The position numbers were made by a program, and so were the translations under genes. This document shows, in pieces, positions 14,958-23,187 of a stretch of 54,434 nucleotides of DNA. Numbering within the stretch: position 1 is the first letter of the stretch; every line of letters starts with the position of its first letter. The notes below the pieces were generated by a model. It ran no database searches, was not told where the DNA came from, and worked only from the letters and a program-made list of their open reading frames with translations. This DNA is from Opitutia bacterium (GTDB lineage: Bacteria; Verrucomicrobiota; Verrucomicrobiia; Opitutales; Opitutaceae). Location: assembly GCA_003142955.1 (NCBI GenBank), contig PLOH01000064.1, positions 1 through 54,434 on the forward strand, written 5' to 3'.

Positions 14958-16772
14958 ATGACTGCTGAGAAACCAGAACCTAGCGCTCCGGCACCAACCG
15001 ACTTCATTCGCGACATCGTGGCGGCTCATGTGGCCGAGCATCGCTATCCGCGGATCGTCACCCGATTTCCACCGGAGCCCAACGGCTACCTCCATATCGG
15101 CCATGCCAAGTCAATCTGCCTCAACTTCGGCATCGCGCGGGAAAACCGCGGCCAGTGCAATCTGCGAATGGACGACACGAATCCCACCAAGGAAGATGTC
15201 GAGTACGTGGAGTCCATCATCGCCGACGTCCAATGGCTGATCGCGGGCTGGGCCGACCATTGCCTCGGATTCAAGCTCAAGGGCCAGACGCCGGAAATGC
15301 GGCCGGTCGACGGCCAGCCTGATTTCTACCTCGCCGCGACCGCCGCGATGCCCGGGGGCGCCCCGCCCTCCGCCCTCGCGCTCGAACCCTTCTATGCCAG
15401 CGACTATTTCGGGCAGATCTACGACTACGCGCTGACGCTCATCCGGAAGGGACAGGCGTATGTCTGCGACCTCAGCCCCGAGGAGACCGAACGCTATCGC
15501 GGCTCGCCCGACCAGCCCGGCATGGATAGTCCGTTTCGCGGCCGGACGGTCGCACAGAACCTGGATCTGTTCCAACGCATGAAGGCGGGCGAGTTCCCCA
15601 ACGGCGCCCGCACGCTCCGCGCGAGGATCGACATGACCGCGCCCAACATCTGGCTGCGCGATCCCGTGATCTACCGCATCCGCCACGCCGAGCACCACCA
15701 CACGGGGGCCGCGTGGTGCATCTACCCGATGTACGACTTCGCGCACTGCCTGAGCGATTACATCGAGGGCGTCACCCACAGCATCTGCACCCTCGAATTC
15801 GAGGTGCACCGTCCGCTCTACGACTGGATTCTAACTTCCCTCGATTTGCCCCGGCCGCTGCCGCACCAGTATGAATTTGCGCGACTGAACGTCGGCTACA
15901 CCGTCATGAGCAAACGCAAGCTGCTCCAGCTCGTGCAGGAGAAGATCGTCAACGGCTGGGACGATCCGCGCATGCCGACGATCTGCGGCCTGCGCCGCCG
16001 CGGCGTGCCGGCCAGCGCGCTGCGCGACTTCGCCTACAACATCGGCGTGACGAAATTCGACAGCCTGACCGACGTCGCCGTGCTCGAACACTCGATCCGG
16101 GAGGAGCTGAACCAGTCGGCGTTGCGCCGCCTCGCCGTCCTCCGGCCGGTGAAGGTCGTGCTGACGAACATCCCCGCCGGTGACGTGATCCCGTGCACGG
16201 CGATCAACCATCCCGCGAACGACGCGGCCGGCACCCGCCCGCTTGCGCTCACCCGCGAAGTGTTCATCGAGGCCGATGATTTCCAGGAGAACCCGCCGCC
16301 GAAGTATTTCCGGCTGCGCCCGGGCGGCGAAGTGCGGCTCAAGTACGCCTGCATCATCAAATGCGACGAAGTGGTCAAGGACGCTGCGGGCCAGCTCGTG
16401 GAACTCCGCTGCACGGCCGACCTCGCTTCGCGCACCGGCGGCCCGAACGCCGGTCGCAAGATCAAAGGCACGATCCACTGGGTCAGCGCGGTCCAGGCCA
16501 TCGATGCCGAGGTGCGCCTCTACGACCGCCTGTTTACGGTGCCCGAGCCGGGCGCGGGCGCCGACTTCAAGGAGTTCATCAACCCGCACTCGCTCGAAAC
16601 CGTGACAGCAAAACTCGAGCCGCCCCTCCGGACGGCCCGGATCGAAGAGCGCTATCAGTTCGAACGTCTCGGCTACTTCACGCTGGATGCCGACAGCCGG
16701 CCGGACCATCTGGTGTTCAATCGCACGATCACGCTGAAAGATGCCTGGGCGAAGGCCCCGGGGGCGAAATAG
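14958..16772 (+). CDS. glnS: Glutaminyl-tRNA synthetase
   Basis: Class I aminoacyl-tRNA synthetase that charges tRNA-Gln. 604 residues from ATG 14958 (MTAEKPEPSAPAPTDFIRD). An ATG at 14889 in the same frame would add an unlikely Arg-rich leader. HIGH-type motif: PPEPNGYLHIGHAKS. KMSKS-type motif: VMSKRKL. The GlnRS/GluRS-type catalytic core is followed by the all-beta anticodon-binding domain (residues ~350-590). The presence of GlnRS means tRNA-Gln is charged directly here. A short hairpin-rich repeat lies between its stop and mtnP. Confidence 0.95.
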   Translation: MTAEKPEPSAPAPTDFIRDIVAAHVAEHRYPRIVTRFPPEPNGYLHIGHAKSICLNFGIARENRGQCNLRMDDTNPTKEDVEYVESIIADVQWLIAGWADHCLGFKLKGQTPEMRPVDGQPDFYLAATAAMPGGAPPSALALEPFYASDYFGQIYDYALTLIRKGQAYVCDLSPEETERYRGSPDQPGMDSPFRGRTVAQNLDLFQRMKAGEFPNGARTLRARIDMTAPNIWLRDPVIYRIRHAEHHHTGAAWCIYPMYDFAHCLSDYIEGVTHSICTLEFEVHRPLYDWILTSLDLPRPLPHQYEFARLNVGYTVMSKRKLLQLVQEKIVNGWDDPRMPTICGLRRRGVPASALRDFAYNIGVTKFDSLTDVAVLEHSIREELNQSALRRLAVLRPVKVVLTNIPAGDVIPCTAINHPANDAAGTRPLALTREVFIEADDFQENPPPKYFRLRPGGEVRLKYACIIKCDEVVKDAAGQLVELRCTADLASRTGGPNAGRKIKGTIHWVSAVQAIDAEVRLYDRLFTVPEPGAGADFKEFINPHSLETVTAKLEPPLRTARIEERYQFERLGYFTLDADSRPDHLVFNRTITLKDAWAKAPGAK

Positions 16773-16792
16773 GTCCGGCGGCAGCTAAAAAG

Positions 16793-16857
16793 TGGAGGGC
16801 CCGGCGCCGTCCGGGCCAGGAATTCAAACCAAGGCGGTGACGGCGCACCGCCCTCCA
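16793..16857. repeat. Nested hairpin repeat between glnS and mtnP
   Basis: Outer arms TGGAGGGC (16793-16800) and GCCCTCCA (16850-16857) enclose two inner stems: GGCCCGG/CCGGGCC (16798-16817, sharing three bases with the outer left arm) and GGCGGTG/CACCGCC (16833-16852). It may act as a transcript-end structure for glnS. The multi-stem layout looks like a REP-type repeat rather than a simple terminator, since no T run follows. Confidence 0.55.
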
Positions 16858-16920
16858 ACTGAGCGTCGGACGAAGCGCGAAACCGCGACCAAGCATCTTC
16901 CCATTAACCTCACCCCACCC

Positions 16921-17784
16921 ATGAAATCGCATCGCATCGGCATCATCGGAGGCACGGGCCTCTACCAGCTCGATGGATTTTCGAACCAGAAATGGGTGTC
17001 CGTCCGGACACCGTTTGGGCCGCCGTCGGACGCGCTGCTGACTGGCACGCTGGCCGGCCGCGAGGTGGTTTTCCTGCCGCGCCACGGACGCGGGCACCGC
17101 ATTCTGCCGATCGAACTCAATCACCGGGCCAACATCTGGGCGCTGAAAAAACTCGGAGTGGCGTGGATCATCAGCGTGAGCGCCGTCGGTTCGCTGCAGG
17201 CCCGTTACCGGCCGTGCGACATCGTGCTGATCGACCAATTCATTGACCGGACGAAGCAGTCGGCCTCGCACACTTTCTTCGGTCGCGGCATCGTGGGTCA
17301 TGTCGCCTTCGCCGAACCGATTTGCGAAGAACTGCGGCAGTTGCTGCTGGCCAGCGCCCGGGCGGTAAAGGCGCGCACGCACGATCGCGGCACTTATGTG
17401 TGCATGGATGGCCCGGCCTTCAGCACGCGGGCCGAATCGCTGACCAATCACAAGCTCGGCTACGACGTCATCGGCATGACCAACCTCGGCGAGGCCAAGT
17501 GCGCCCGCGAAGCCGAGATCGCCTACGCCACCGCGGCGATGATCACCGACTATGACAGCTGGAAAACCGACGAGGCGCACGTGACGATTGAGATGGTCGT
17601 CGACTACCTCCATCGCAACGCCGCCACGGCCCAGGAGATTGTCCGGCAGACGATTCCGAAAATCCCGCTCGAGCCGACGTGGTCATGCCACTCCGCCTTG
17701 AAAAACGCCCTTCTGACCGACCGAAAACTCTGGCCGGCCGCGGCGAAAAAGGAGCTCGCCCCGCTCCTGGCCAAATATCTCTGA
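16921..17784 (+). CDS. mtnP: S-methyl-5'-thioadenosine phosphorylase
   Basis: 287 residues from ATG 16921 (MKSHRIGIIGGTGLYQLDGF). It phosphorolyses methylthioadenosine, the by-product of polyamine or autoinducer synthesis, to adenine and methylthioribose-1-phosphate. Family marks: the N-terminal IGIIGGTGLY phosphate loop, PRHGRGHRILPIELNHRANI, SVSAVGSL, YVCMDGPAFSTRAES and IGMTNLGEAKCAREAEIAY, the MTAP-type substrate loop. The next enzyme of methionine salvage, mtnA, is encoded at 28229-29362, so the pathway is split over 11 kb here. The stop directly abuts the stop of the convergent radical-SAM gene with no terminator space. Confidence 0.92.
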   Translation: MKSHRIGIIGGTGLYQLDGFSNQKWVSVRTPFGPPSDALLTGTLAGREVVFLPRHGRGHRILPIELNHRANIWALKKLGVAWIISVSAVGSLQARYRPCDIVLIDQFIDRTKQSASHTFFGRGIVGHVAFAEPICEELRQLLLASARAVKARTHDRGTYVCMDGPAFSTRAESLTNHKLGYDVIGMTNLGEAKCAREAEIAYATAAMITDYDSWKTDEAHVTIEMVVDYLHRNAATAQEIVRQTIPKIPLEPTWSCHSALKNALLTDRKLWPAAAKKELAPLLAKYL

Positions 17785-19266
17785 TCAGGCGCTGAGCGCG
17801 GCGCAACACTTGCGGAAATGATGGCCGTAGATCGCCAGCGTCACCGCAACCTGGAACGATGCCGGACGACGCCGGCACGTCCACGCCAGCAGGCGCCAAT
17901 ATTCGATACGCTCGCGGCCAAGAATGCCCAGTCGCACCACCGAGCGGGCGAAGGCCATCCAAAGGCGCGGGTTCATGGTGAGCGAGAACTTCGGCTGCTT
18001 GAATTCCCGCAGAAATGTGCGGACCCTCTGGTAATACGGTCGCGGCGCGTAAATATTCTCCATCAGCCGGCGGTAGCCTGCGCGGAGTTCATCGCCATTC
18101 ATCCGCGGCACGAAATTGGTGGTGCCGTCGACGTTGTTCCCGCTGGATTGACCGACGATCCGGCCCTCGCTTTTCAGGCGCGCATAGAGCTTCGTATCGG
18201 GCAGGGCGTTGAGCAGGCCGACCATCGCGGTGACAATGCCGCTCTTCTGGATAAACTCGAGCTGGCGCCGGAAGATCGTCGCGTTGTCACTGTCAAAACC
18301 CACAATGAAGCCGCCCTGCACCTGCAGACCCGCGCGCTGGATGCGCTTCACGTCCGCCACCAGGTCGCGCTGCTGATTCTGGCGCTTGTTGCACTCGAGG
18401 AGGCCGGCGGCATCGGGCGTCTCGATGCCGATGAACACGGTGTCAAAACCGGCCTCGACCATCTGCCGCAACAGGGCGTCATCGTCGGCCAGATTGATCG
18501 AAGCCTCGGTGTAGAACGTGAGGCGGTGGCCGTGCGCTTTCTGCCACTCGATCAACCGGGGCAGCAACTCCGTCCGGAGCGTGCGTTTGTTGCCAATGAA
18601 GTTGTCATCCACAAAAAACACCTGACCGGTCCAGCCGTGGGCGCATAATGCGTCGAGTTCGGCGATCACCTGGGCCGGCGATTTGGTGCGGGGAAAGTGG
18701 CCGAACTTGGCGGTGACGTCGCAGAACTCACAGTCGAACGGGCAGCCTCGCGAGTATTGCACGCTCATCGAGGAGTACTGACGGAGGTCGGCCAGGTGCC
18801 AGAGTGGCACCGGCGCGGTGTGTACATCGGGAAACTCGGCCGTCGTGTAAAGTGCCTGCGCCGCGCCAGCCGCCAAATCGCGCAGAAACGGAGGCAACGT
18901 AAGTTCCGCTTCATTCAAGACAAAATGATCCACGTCCGGAAACTGGAGATGTTCGCTGGTGAAGAGCGGACCGCCAGCCACGATCCGCTTGCCGGCGCCC
19001 CGGCAGCGGGCGATGAGCGCCTGCGCGGAATCGCGCTGGGCAATCATGGCGCTGAGGAAGATGACGTCCGCCCACGCAAGATCGCGGTCGGTCAGCTTCC
19101 GGACATTGACGTCCACCAGACGCTTCTCCCATTCAGGCGGAAGCATCGCGGCCACTGTCAGCAGGCCGAGCGGGGGAAAGGCCGCCTTCTTGCGGATGAA
19201 TTTCAGGGCATGCTTGAAGCTCCAGAAAGTGTCGGGAAACTCTGGATAGAGCAGGAGGACGTTCAT
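17785..19266 (-). CDS. B12-binding radical SAM protein (DUF4070-type)
   Basis: 493 residues. An N-terminal cobalamin-binding-like Rossmann domain (LLLYPEFPDTFWSFKH..., GGPLFTSE) comes first. The radical SAM core has the CxxxCxxC cluster in RGCPFDCEFCD (about residues 176-186) and the usual FFVDDNFIGNK, FIGIETP and GGFIVGFDSD strands. A basic C-terminal region of ~130 residues follows. The arrangement matches B12-dependent radical SAM enzymes such as the hopanoid methylase/HpnJ groups, but no hopanoid genes lie nearby and I do not assign a substrate. Its promoter region (19267-19527) is shared with divergent pepT and holds one copy of the 36-bp palindrome. Confidence 0.85.
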   Translation of the reverse strand: MNVLLLYPEFPDTFWSFKHALKFIRKKAAFPPLGLLTVAAMLPPEWEKRLVDVNVRKLTDRDLAWADVIFLSAMIAQRDSAQALIARCRGAGKRIVAGGPLFTSEHLQFPDVDHFVLNEAELTLPPFLRDLAAGAAQALYTTAEFPDVHTAPVPLWHLADLRQYSSMSVQYSRGCPFDCEFCDVTAKFGHFPRTKSPAQVIAELDALCAHGWTGQVFFVDDNFIGNKRTLRTELLPRLIEWQKAHGHRLTFYTEASINLADDDALLRQMVEAGFDTVFIGIETPDAAGLLECNKRQNQQRDLVADVKRIQRAGLQVQGGFIVGFDSDNATIFRRQLEFIQKSGIVTAMVGLLNALPDTKLYARLKSEGRIVGQSSGNNVDGTTNFVPRMNGDELRAGYRRLMENIYAPRPYYQRVRTFLREFKQPKFSLTMNPRLWMAFARSVVRLGILGRERIEYWRLLAWTCRRRPASFQVAVTLAIYGHHFRKCCAALSA

Positions 19267-19351
19267 TCAATCGTTCAGGATAGTCCGTTTGGGCGCAATT
19301 GGAAGGCGCATCGGAGTAACCGAGCGACGCACTTCGATTCTGACCGGGAAA

Positions 19352-19411
19352 CTCTTTGAGGACAGCGCGCGAGCTGCCACTTTGGTGGTCCGATCGGACC
19401 AAAGTTTTGGC
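19352..19411 (+). repeat. GGTCCGATCGGACC palindromic element, copy A
   Basis: 36-bp inverted repeat at 19376-19411 with ends GCCA/TGGC and a perfect 16-bp core TGGTCCGATCGGACCA (19386-19401). A 24-nt flank at 19352-19375 is conserved with the other two copies (18 of 24 with copy C). Read flank to palindrome it points at pepT, whose start is 117 bases past the palindrome. It also lies 110-145 bases upstream of the divergent radical-SAM gene. Confidence 0.85.
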
Positions 19412-19527
19412 CAAGGGTTCGATCGCCAAAAACGAACGCCCGCAGCCTGGGCGCCGAAGACGCGGCCCGATGACCGGTCGTGGATTTCTTTTTGCCGTCC
19501 CGGAAAAGCCGGATGATAATGATCGGC

Positions 19528-20781
19528 ATGAGTTACTCCATCGACGCTGAAGATCTATTGGAGCGCTTTTGCCGCTACGTCCGGCTGGACACGCGAAGCG
19601 ATCCACATTCCGACACGTGCCCCAGCACGCCGGGACAATGGCAACTGCTCCGGTTGCTCGAGACCGAGTTGCGGGATATCGGGGCAGCCGACGTGCGTCT
19701 GACCGCCGAGGGCTACGTGCTGGCCACCCTCCCCGCCACGTCACCGAACGCCGGGGCGCCTCGGGTCGCCTGGTTCGCCCACGTCGACACCGCGACCGAG
19801 CTGCCCGGCGGCGCCAAGCCCATCGTCCACCGCAAGTACGACGGCGGGGCAATCGTCCTGCCAGACGACCCTGCCCAGCAACTCACGGTCGAAACCACGT
19901 CGCATTTGCGCGATAAAATCGGGCATGACGTCATTACGGCCAGCGGCATTACGCTCCTCGGCGCCGACGACAAGTCAGGCGTCGCGGTGGTCATGAGCGC
20001 CGCCGGGCATCTGCTGCGTCATCCCGAAATTCCGCATGGGATCATCCGCCTGTGCTTCAATCCGGACGAGGAGATCGCGCGGGGGATGACGAAACTGAAG
20101 CTCGACGAACTGTCCGCCGACGTCGGCTACACGCTCGATGGCGAGGATCTCGGCGAAATCGACTTCGAGACGTTTTCCGCCGACGCCGCCGTGCTGGAGA
20201 TCCGCGGAGTCTCCATCCATCCCGGCTGGGCAAAAGGGATCATGGTCAACGCGCTCCGCCTGGCGGGCAGCTTCCTCTCGGCCCTGCCGGCGGAAGTCTC
20301 GCCCGAACGCACTGCAGGACGCGAGGGCTTCATCCATCCCGTCGAGGTGGAGGGCAACGCCGACCGTTGCACCGTGCGCATGATCCTGCGCGACTTTGAG
20401 CTCGCCGGGCTCGCGGCCAAGCGGGCGGCAGTCGAAAAGGTGGTCGCAGGGTTGCGCATCGTCGAACCGCGCGCCGTGTTTTCCCTGAAGTTCTCCGAAC
20501 AATACCGGAACATGCGCTACTGGCTGGAGAAGGACATGCGGCCGGTGGAGCTGGCCCGGGAGGCCGTCCGGCGCGCGGGGCTCACCCCAATCTCCACCGC
20601 GATCCGCGGCGGCACCGACGGTTCGAATCTCACCGCTCGCGGCCTCCTCTGTCCAAACCTTTTCTGCGGCATGCGCGAGGTGCACAGCCCACGCGAATGG
20701 GTCAGCCTGCAAGATATGAAGAAGTCGGCTGAAACTCTCCTGCACCTCGCTGAGCTTTGGCAAGAATCGAGCCCATCATGA
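19528..20781 (+). CDS. pepT: Peptidase T (tripeptide aminopeptidase)
   Basis: M20-family dizinc aminopeptidase that removes N-terminal residues from tripeptides in the cytoplasm. 417 residues from ATG 19528 (MSYSIDAEDLLERFCRYVRL); in-frame ATGs at 19513 and 19519 are also possible. Metal and catalytic sites: WFAHVDTA (His-x-Asp), LLGADDKSG (bridging Asp), FNPDEEIARG (Glu-Glu), and YTLDGEDLGE as usual for PepT. The distal ligand region near the C-terminus is IRGGTDGSNL with FCGMREVHSPREW. The last codons overlap the start of the quinone oxidoreductase reading frame by ATGA. Confidence 0.93.
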   Translation: MSYSIDAEDLLERFCRYVRLDTRSDPHSDTCPSTPGQWQLLRLLETELRDIGAADVRLTAEGYVLATLPATSPNAGAPRVAWFAHVDTATELPGGAKPIVHRKYDGGAIVLPDDPAQQLTVETTSHLRDKIGHDVITASGITLLGADDKSGVAVVMSAAGHLLRHPEIPHGIIRLCFNPDEEIARGMTKLKLDELSADVGYTLDGEDLGEIDFETFSADAAVLEIRGVSIHPGWAKGIMVNALRLAGSFLSALPAEVSPERTAGREGFIHPVEVEGNADRCTVRMILRDFELAGLAAKRAAVEKVVAGLRIVEPRAVFSLKFSEQYRNMRYWLEKDMRPVELAREAVRRAGLTPISTAIRGGTDGSNLTARGLLCPNLFCGMREVHSPREWVSLQDMKKSAETLLHLAELWQESSPS

Positions 20782-21733
20782 AAGCGATCCGCTTACACGA
20801 GTTCGGTCCGCCGGAGGCGATGAAGCTGGAGGAGGTTCACGATCCGCGACCCGGTCCGGGTCAGGTTGTCGTCCGCGTCCATGCTGCCGGCGTGAACCCG
20901 GTAGAAACGTATATCCGGGCGGGAACCTATGCCCTGAAGCCGCCCCTCCCCTACACGCCGGGCGGCGACGCCGCCGGGATCATCGCGGCGGTCGGCGAAC
21001 ACGTGACGCGTTTCAAGACGGGCGAGCGCGTGTACACCGCGGGAACCATCAGCGGAGCCTACGCGCAGCTCGCATTGTGCAGCGCTGAGCAGGTCCATCC
21101 GCTGCCGGAGGCCGTCTCCTTCGCGCAGGGAGCGGGCCTGCACATTCCCTATGCCACCGCCTACCGCGCCCTTTTTCTCCGCGCTCACGCGCAGGCCGGC
21201 CAGACCGTGCTGGTGCACGGCGCGTCGGTGCCGTGGGCCTGGCGACGGTACAGTTCGCTGCCGCGGCGGGACTGACTGTCATCGGCACGGGCGGCACCGA
21301 GCGCGGCCGCCAACTGGTCCGGGAGCAGGGCGCCGCCAAAGTGTTTGATCACAAGACGGCGGACTATCTGGCGCAACTGATGAAGGCCACCGGAGACCGC
21401 GGCGTGGACCTCATCATCGAGATGCTGGCCAACGTGAATCTCGGCAATGATCTCACGGTCCTCAACCAGGAGGGGTGCATTGTCATTGTCGGCAGCCGCG
21501 GAGACGTACAAATCAATCCCCGGCTGCTAATGCGGGTCCAGGGCTCGATCCTTGGGATGACTGGCGGCACGCCCGAGCAGTACGCACAAGCGCATGCCGC
21601 GATTGGCGCCGGGCTTCGCGCCGGCACGCTGCGCCCGATCATCGGCCGGGAACTGCCGCTCGCCGAAGCAGCGCGCGCCCACCACGAGATCATCGAAAGC
21701 CCCGCCTACGGGAAGATCGTGCTGGTGCCATAA
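20778..21733 (+). pseudogene. Quinone oxidoreductase (zeta-crystallin type), frameshifted
   Basis: Two adjacent frames together make one full-length (~320 residues) NADPH:quinone reductase of the medium-chain dehydrogenase family. The first part, from ATG 20778 (MKAIRLHEFGPPEAMKLEEV, then GVNPVETYIRAGTY and TPGGDAAGII), runs to VLVHGAS. The expected nucleotide-binding sequence G-A-V-G-L-A-T-V-Q-F then continues in another frame to VPAYGKIVLVP-like ends at 21733. One missing base right after the Ser codon (TCGGTGCC, near 21226-21233) explains the break. This is either a recent pseudogene or a sequencing/assembly error. The gene is otherwise undegraded. The start overlaps the pepT stop. Confidence 0.8.
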
Positions 21734-21793
21734 ACGCCGGGTGAGGTTGACTTGACTCACGCCGCCAGCCAGCCCCCTTCCGCCTGCCCACCC

Positions 21794-23080
21794 ATGAAAC
21801 TCCGCCTCCTTCCCGCAATCTTTTGGGTGTTCGCCTGCAGCGCGACGGCTCATGGACCGGCCGCTGCGTGGCGGCCCTTTTCCGAGGACAGTCCGTGGAA
21901 TCAGCGGATTCCGGCAGGAGCCGCAAGCGATCCCGCCTCCGTGGCGTTGATCGCTGACTTCGCGTCGCGCGGCCCGCTGCATATCAACATCAAAGACTGG
22001 TCGATTCCGGTCTATTTCGTCGACGCGGATCACACTCCCTGCCACGACGTCGCTGACTCGCGCCCCGGCGCCTACGGCAAAGGATTCGAGTTTCCCCGCC
22101 ACATTCCGATTCCGGATGACGCGATCGCCTCTCCGCCGCCTGGCGGGGACAATCATCTGTGCATCATCGATCGGACGCGGCACCTGGAATGGGGTATGTG
22201 GTGGGCGCGGCAGGATACCGAGGGAAAATGGAGCACCGGTCTCGGATCCGTAACAGACCTCTCGGGCACTGGAGTGGCCGCCCCGTGGTTTGCCGTCAGG
22301 CGCGAACTGGATTCGGCCCGCGCCCGGGCCAGCGGTTTTCCGCTAATCGCTGGGCTGATCCTCGTCGACGAAATCAAGGCCGCGCGGATCGATCATGCAC
22401 TGGTGTTCGCCTACGACCGCTGTCGAACCGGCTTCTTCATTCCCCCTGCCAGCACGGCACAGGTCACTGTTCCCGGAACCAAGAACTCGTTCGGCATTCC
22501 GATGGGCGGCCGAATCCAGCTCGATCCGGGCTGGGACGTCGAACGCTCCGGGTTGTCGGCCAGCGGGAAGATCATTGCACGCGCGCTGCAGGAATACGGC
22601 GCCTACTGCGGAGATTATGCCGATAGTAACGTGCTTTTCGCGGACAATTCGCCAGGGGCGCTGCGTTCATGGGCCGGTGCGCTTCGGCCCGAAGAACTGG
22701 AGGCCATCTTCACCCCCGCGATGATCCGGGCGCATTTTCGGGTCCTGGACATGGGCAACGTCCTGCCCAGGCAAAACTGCGAGAATCCACCGCCCTACGT
22801 GACCAGCTTCGGCTCCACAGGGCCCGCCGCGGCGACTGCTTCTGCCAGAATCGACTATTTCACGCGGACGATAAGGCTCATCATGTTGCGGGGAACCGAT
22901 CTGAAGCGCCTCGCGCCCACGTTCGCCGTTTTCCGGCCGGAAACCCGCGTCATGGTCGACGGCATCGATCAGGTGAGCGGGCGGACGGAGCATGATTTCA
23001 CGTCGCCCGTTGTCTACCGCCTCACTTCCCCCGACGGCGCCACGAATGACTGGACCGTGCTGGTAACCAGCGGCCGGTGA
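21794..23080 (+). CDS. Secreted protein, unknown function
   Basis: 428 residues from ATG 21794, which opens a signal peptide (MKLRLLPAIFWVFACSATAHG). The mature N-terminal half begins with WRPFSEDSPWNQRIPAG and contains many Trp/Asp/Gly/Pro residues (CIIDRTRHLEWGMWW, LILVDEI, GIPMGGRIQLDPGW), suggesting a compact beta-rich extracellular domain. The last ~85 residues form an Ig-like module (IDYFTRTIRLIMLRGTDLKR to VYRLTSPDGATNDWTVLV) similar to DUF5018-type repeats. I do not recognise an enzyme motif. It stands alone between the qor remnant and the hybrid kinase. Confidence 0.6.
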   Translation: MKLRLLPAIFWVFACSATAHGPAAAWRPFSEDSPWNQRIPAGAASDPASVALIADFASRGPLHINIKDWSIPVYFVDADHTPCHDVADSRPGAYGKGFEFPRHIPIPDDAIASPPPGGDNHLCIIDRTRHLEWGMWWARQDTEGKWSTGLGSVTDLSGTGVAAPWFAVRRELDSARARASGFPLIAGLILVDEIKAARIDHALVFAYDRCRTGFFIPPASTAQVTVPGTKNSFGIPMGGRIQLDPGWDVERSGLSASGKIIARALQEYGAYCGDYADSNVLFADNSPGALRSWAGALRPEELEAIFTPAMIRAHFRVLDMGNVLPRQNCENPPPYVTSFGSTGPAAATASARIDYFTRTIRLIMLRGTDLKRLAPTFAVFRPETRVMVDGIDQVSGRTEHDFTSPVVYRLTSPDGATNDWTVLVTSGR

Positions 23081-23187
23081 CCGATTTTTCAGCGCGGCGA
23101 TTTGTGATGCCGGGATCTGGATCCCGCCCCGTCGGTTCCGCCCTCAAGGCCGGGTCAAAACAACCGATGTAGCTGCCGGATCTAAAC

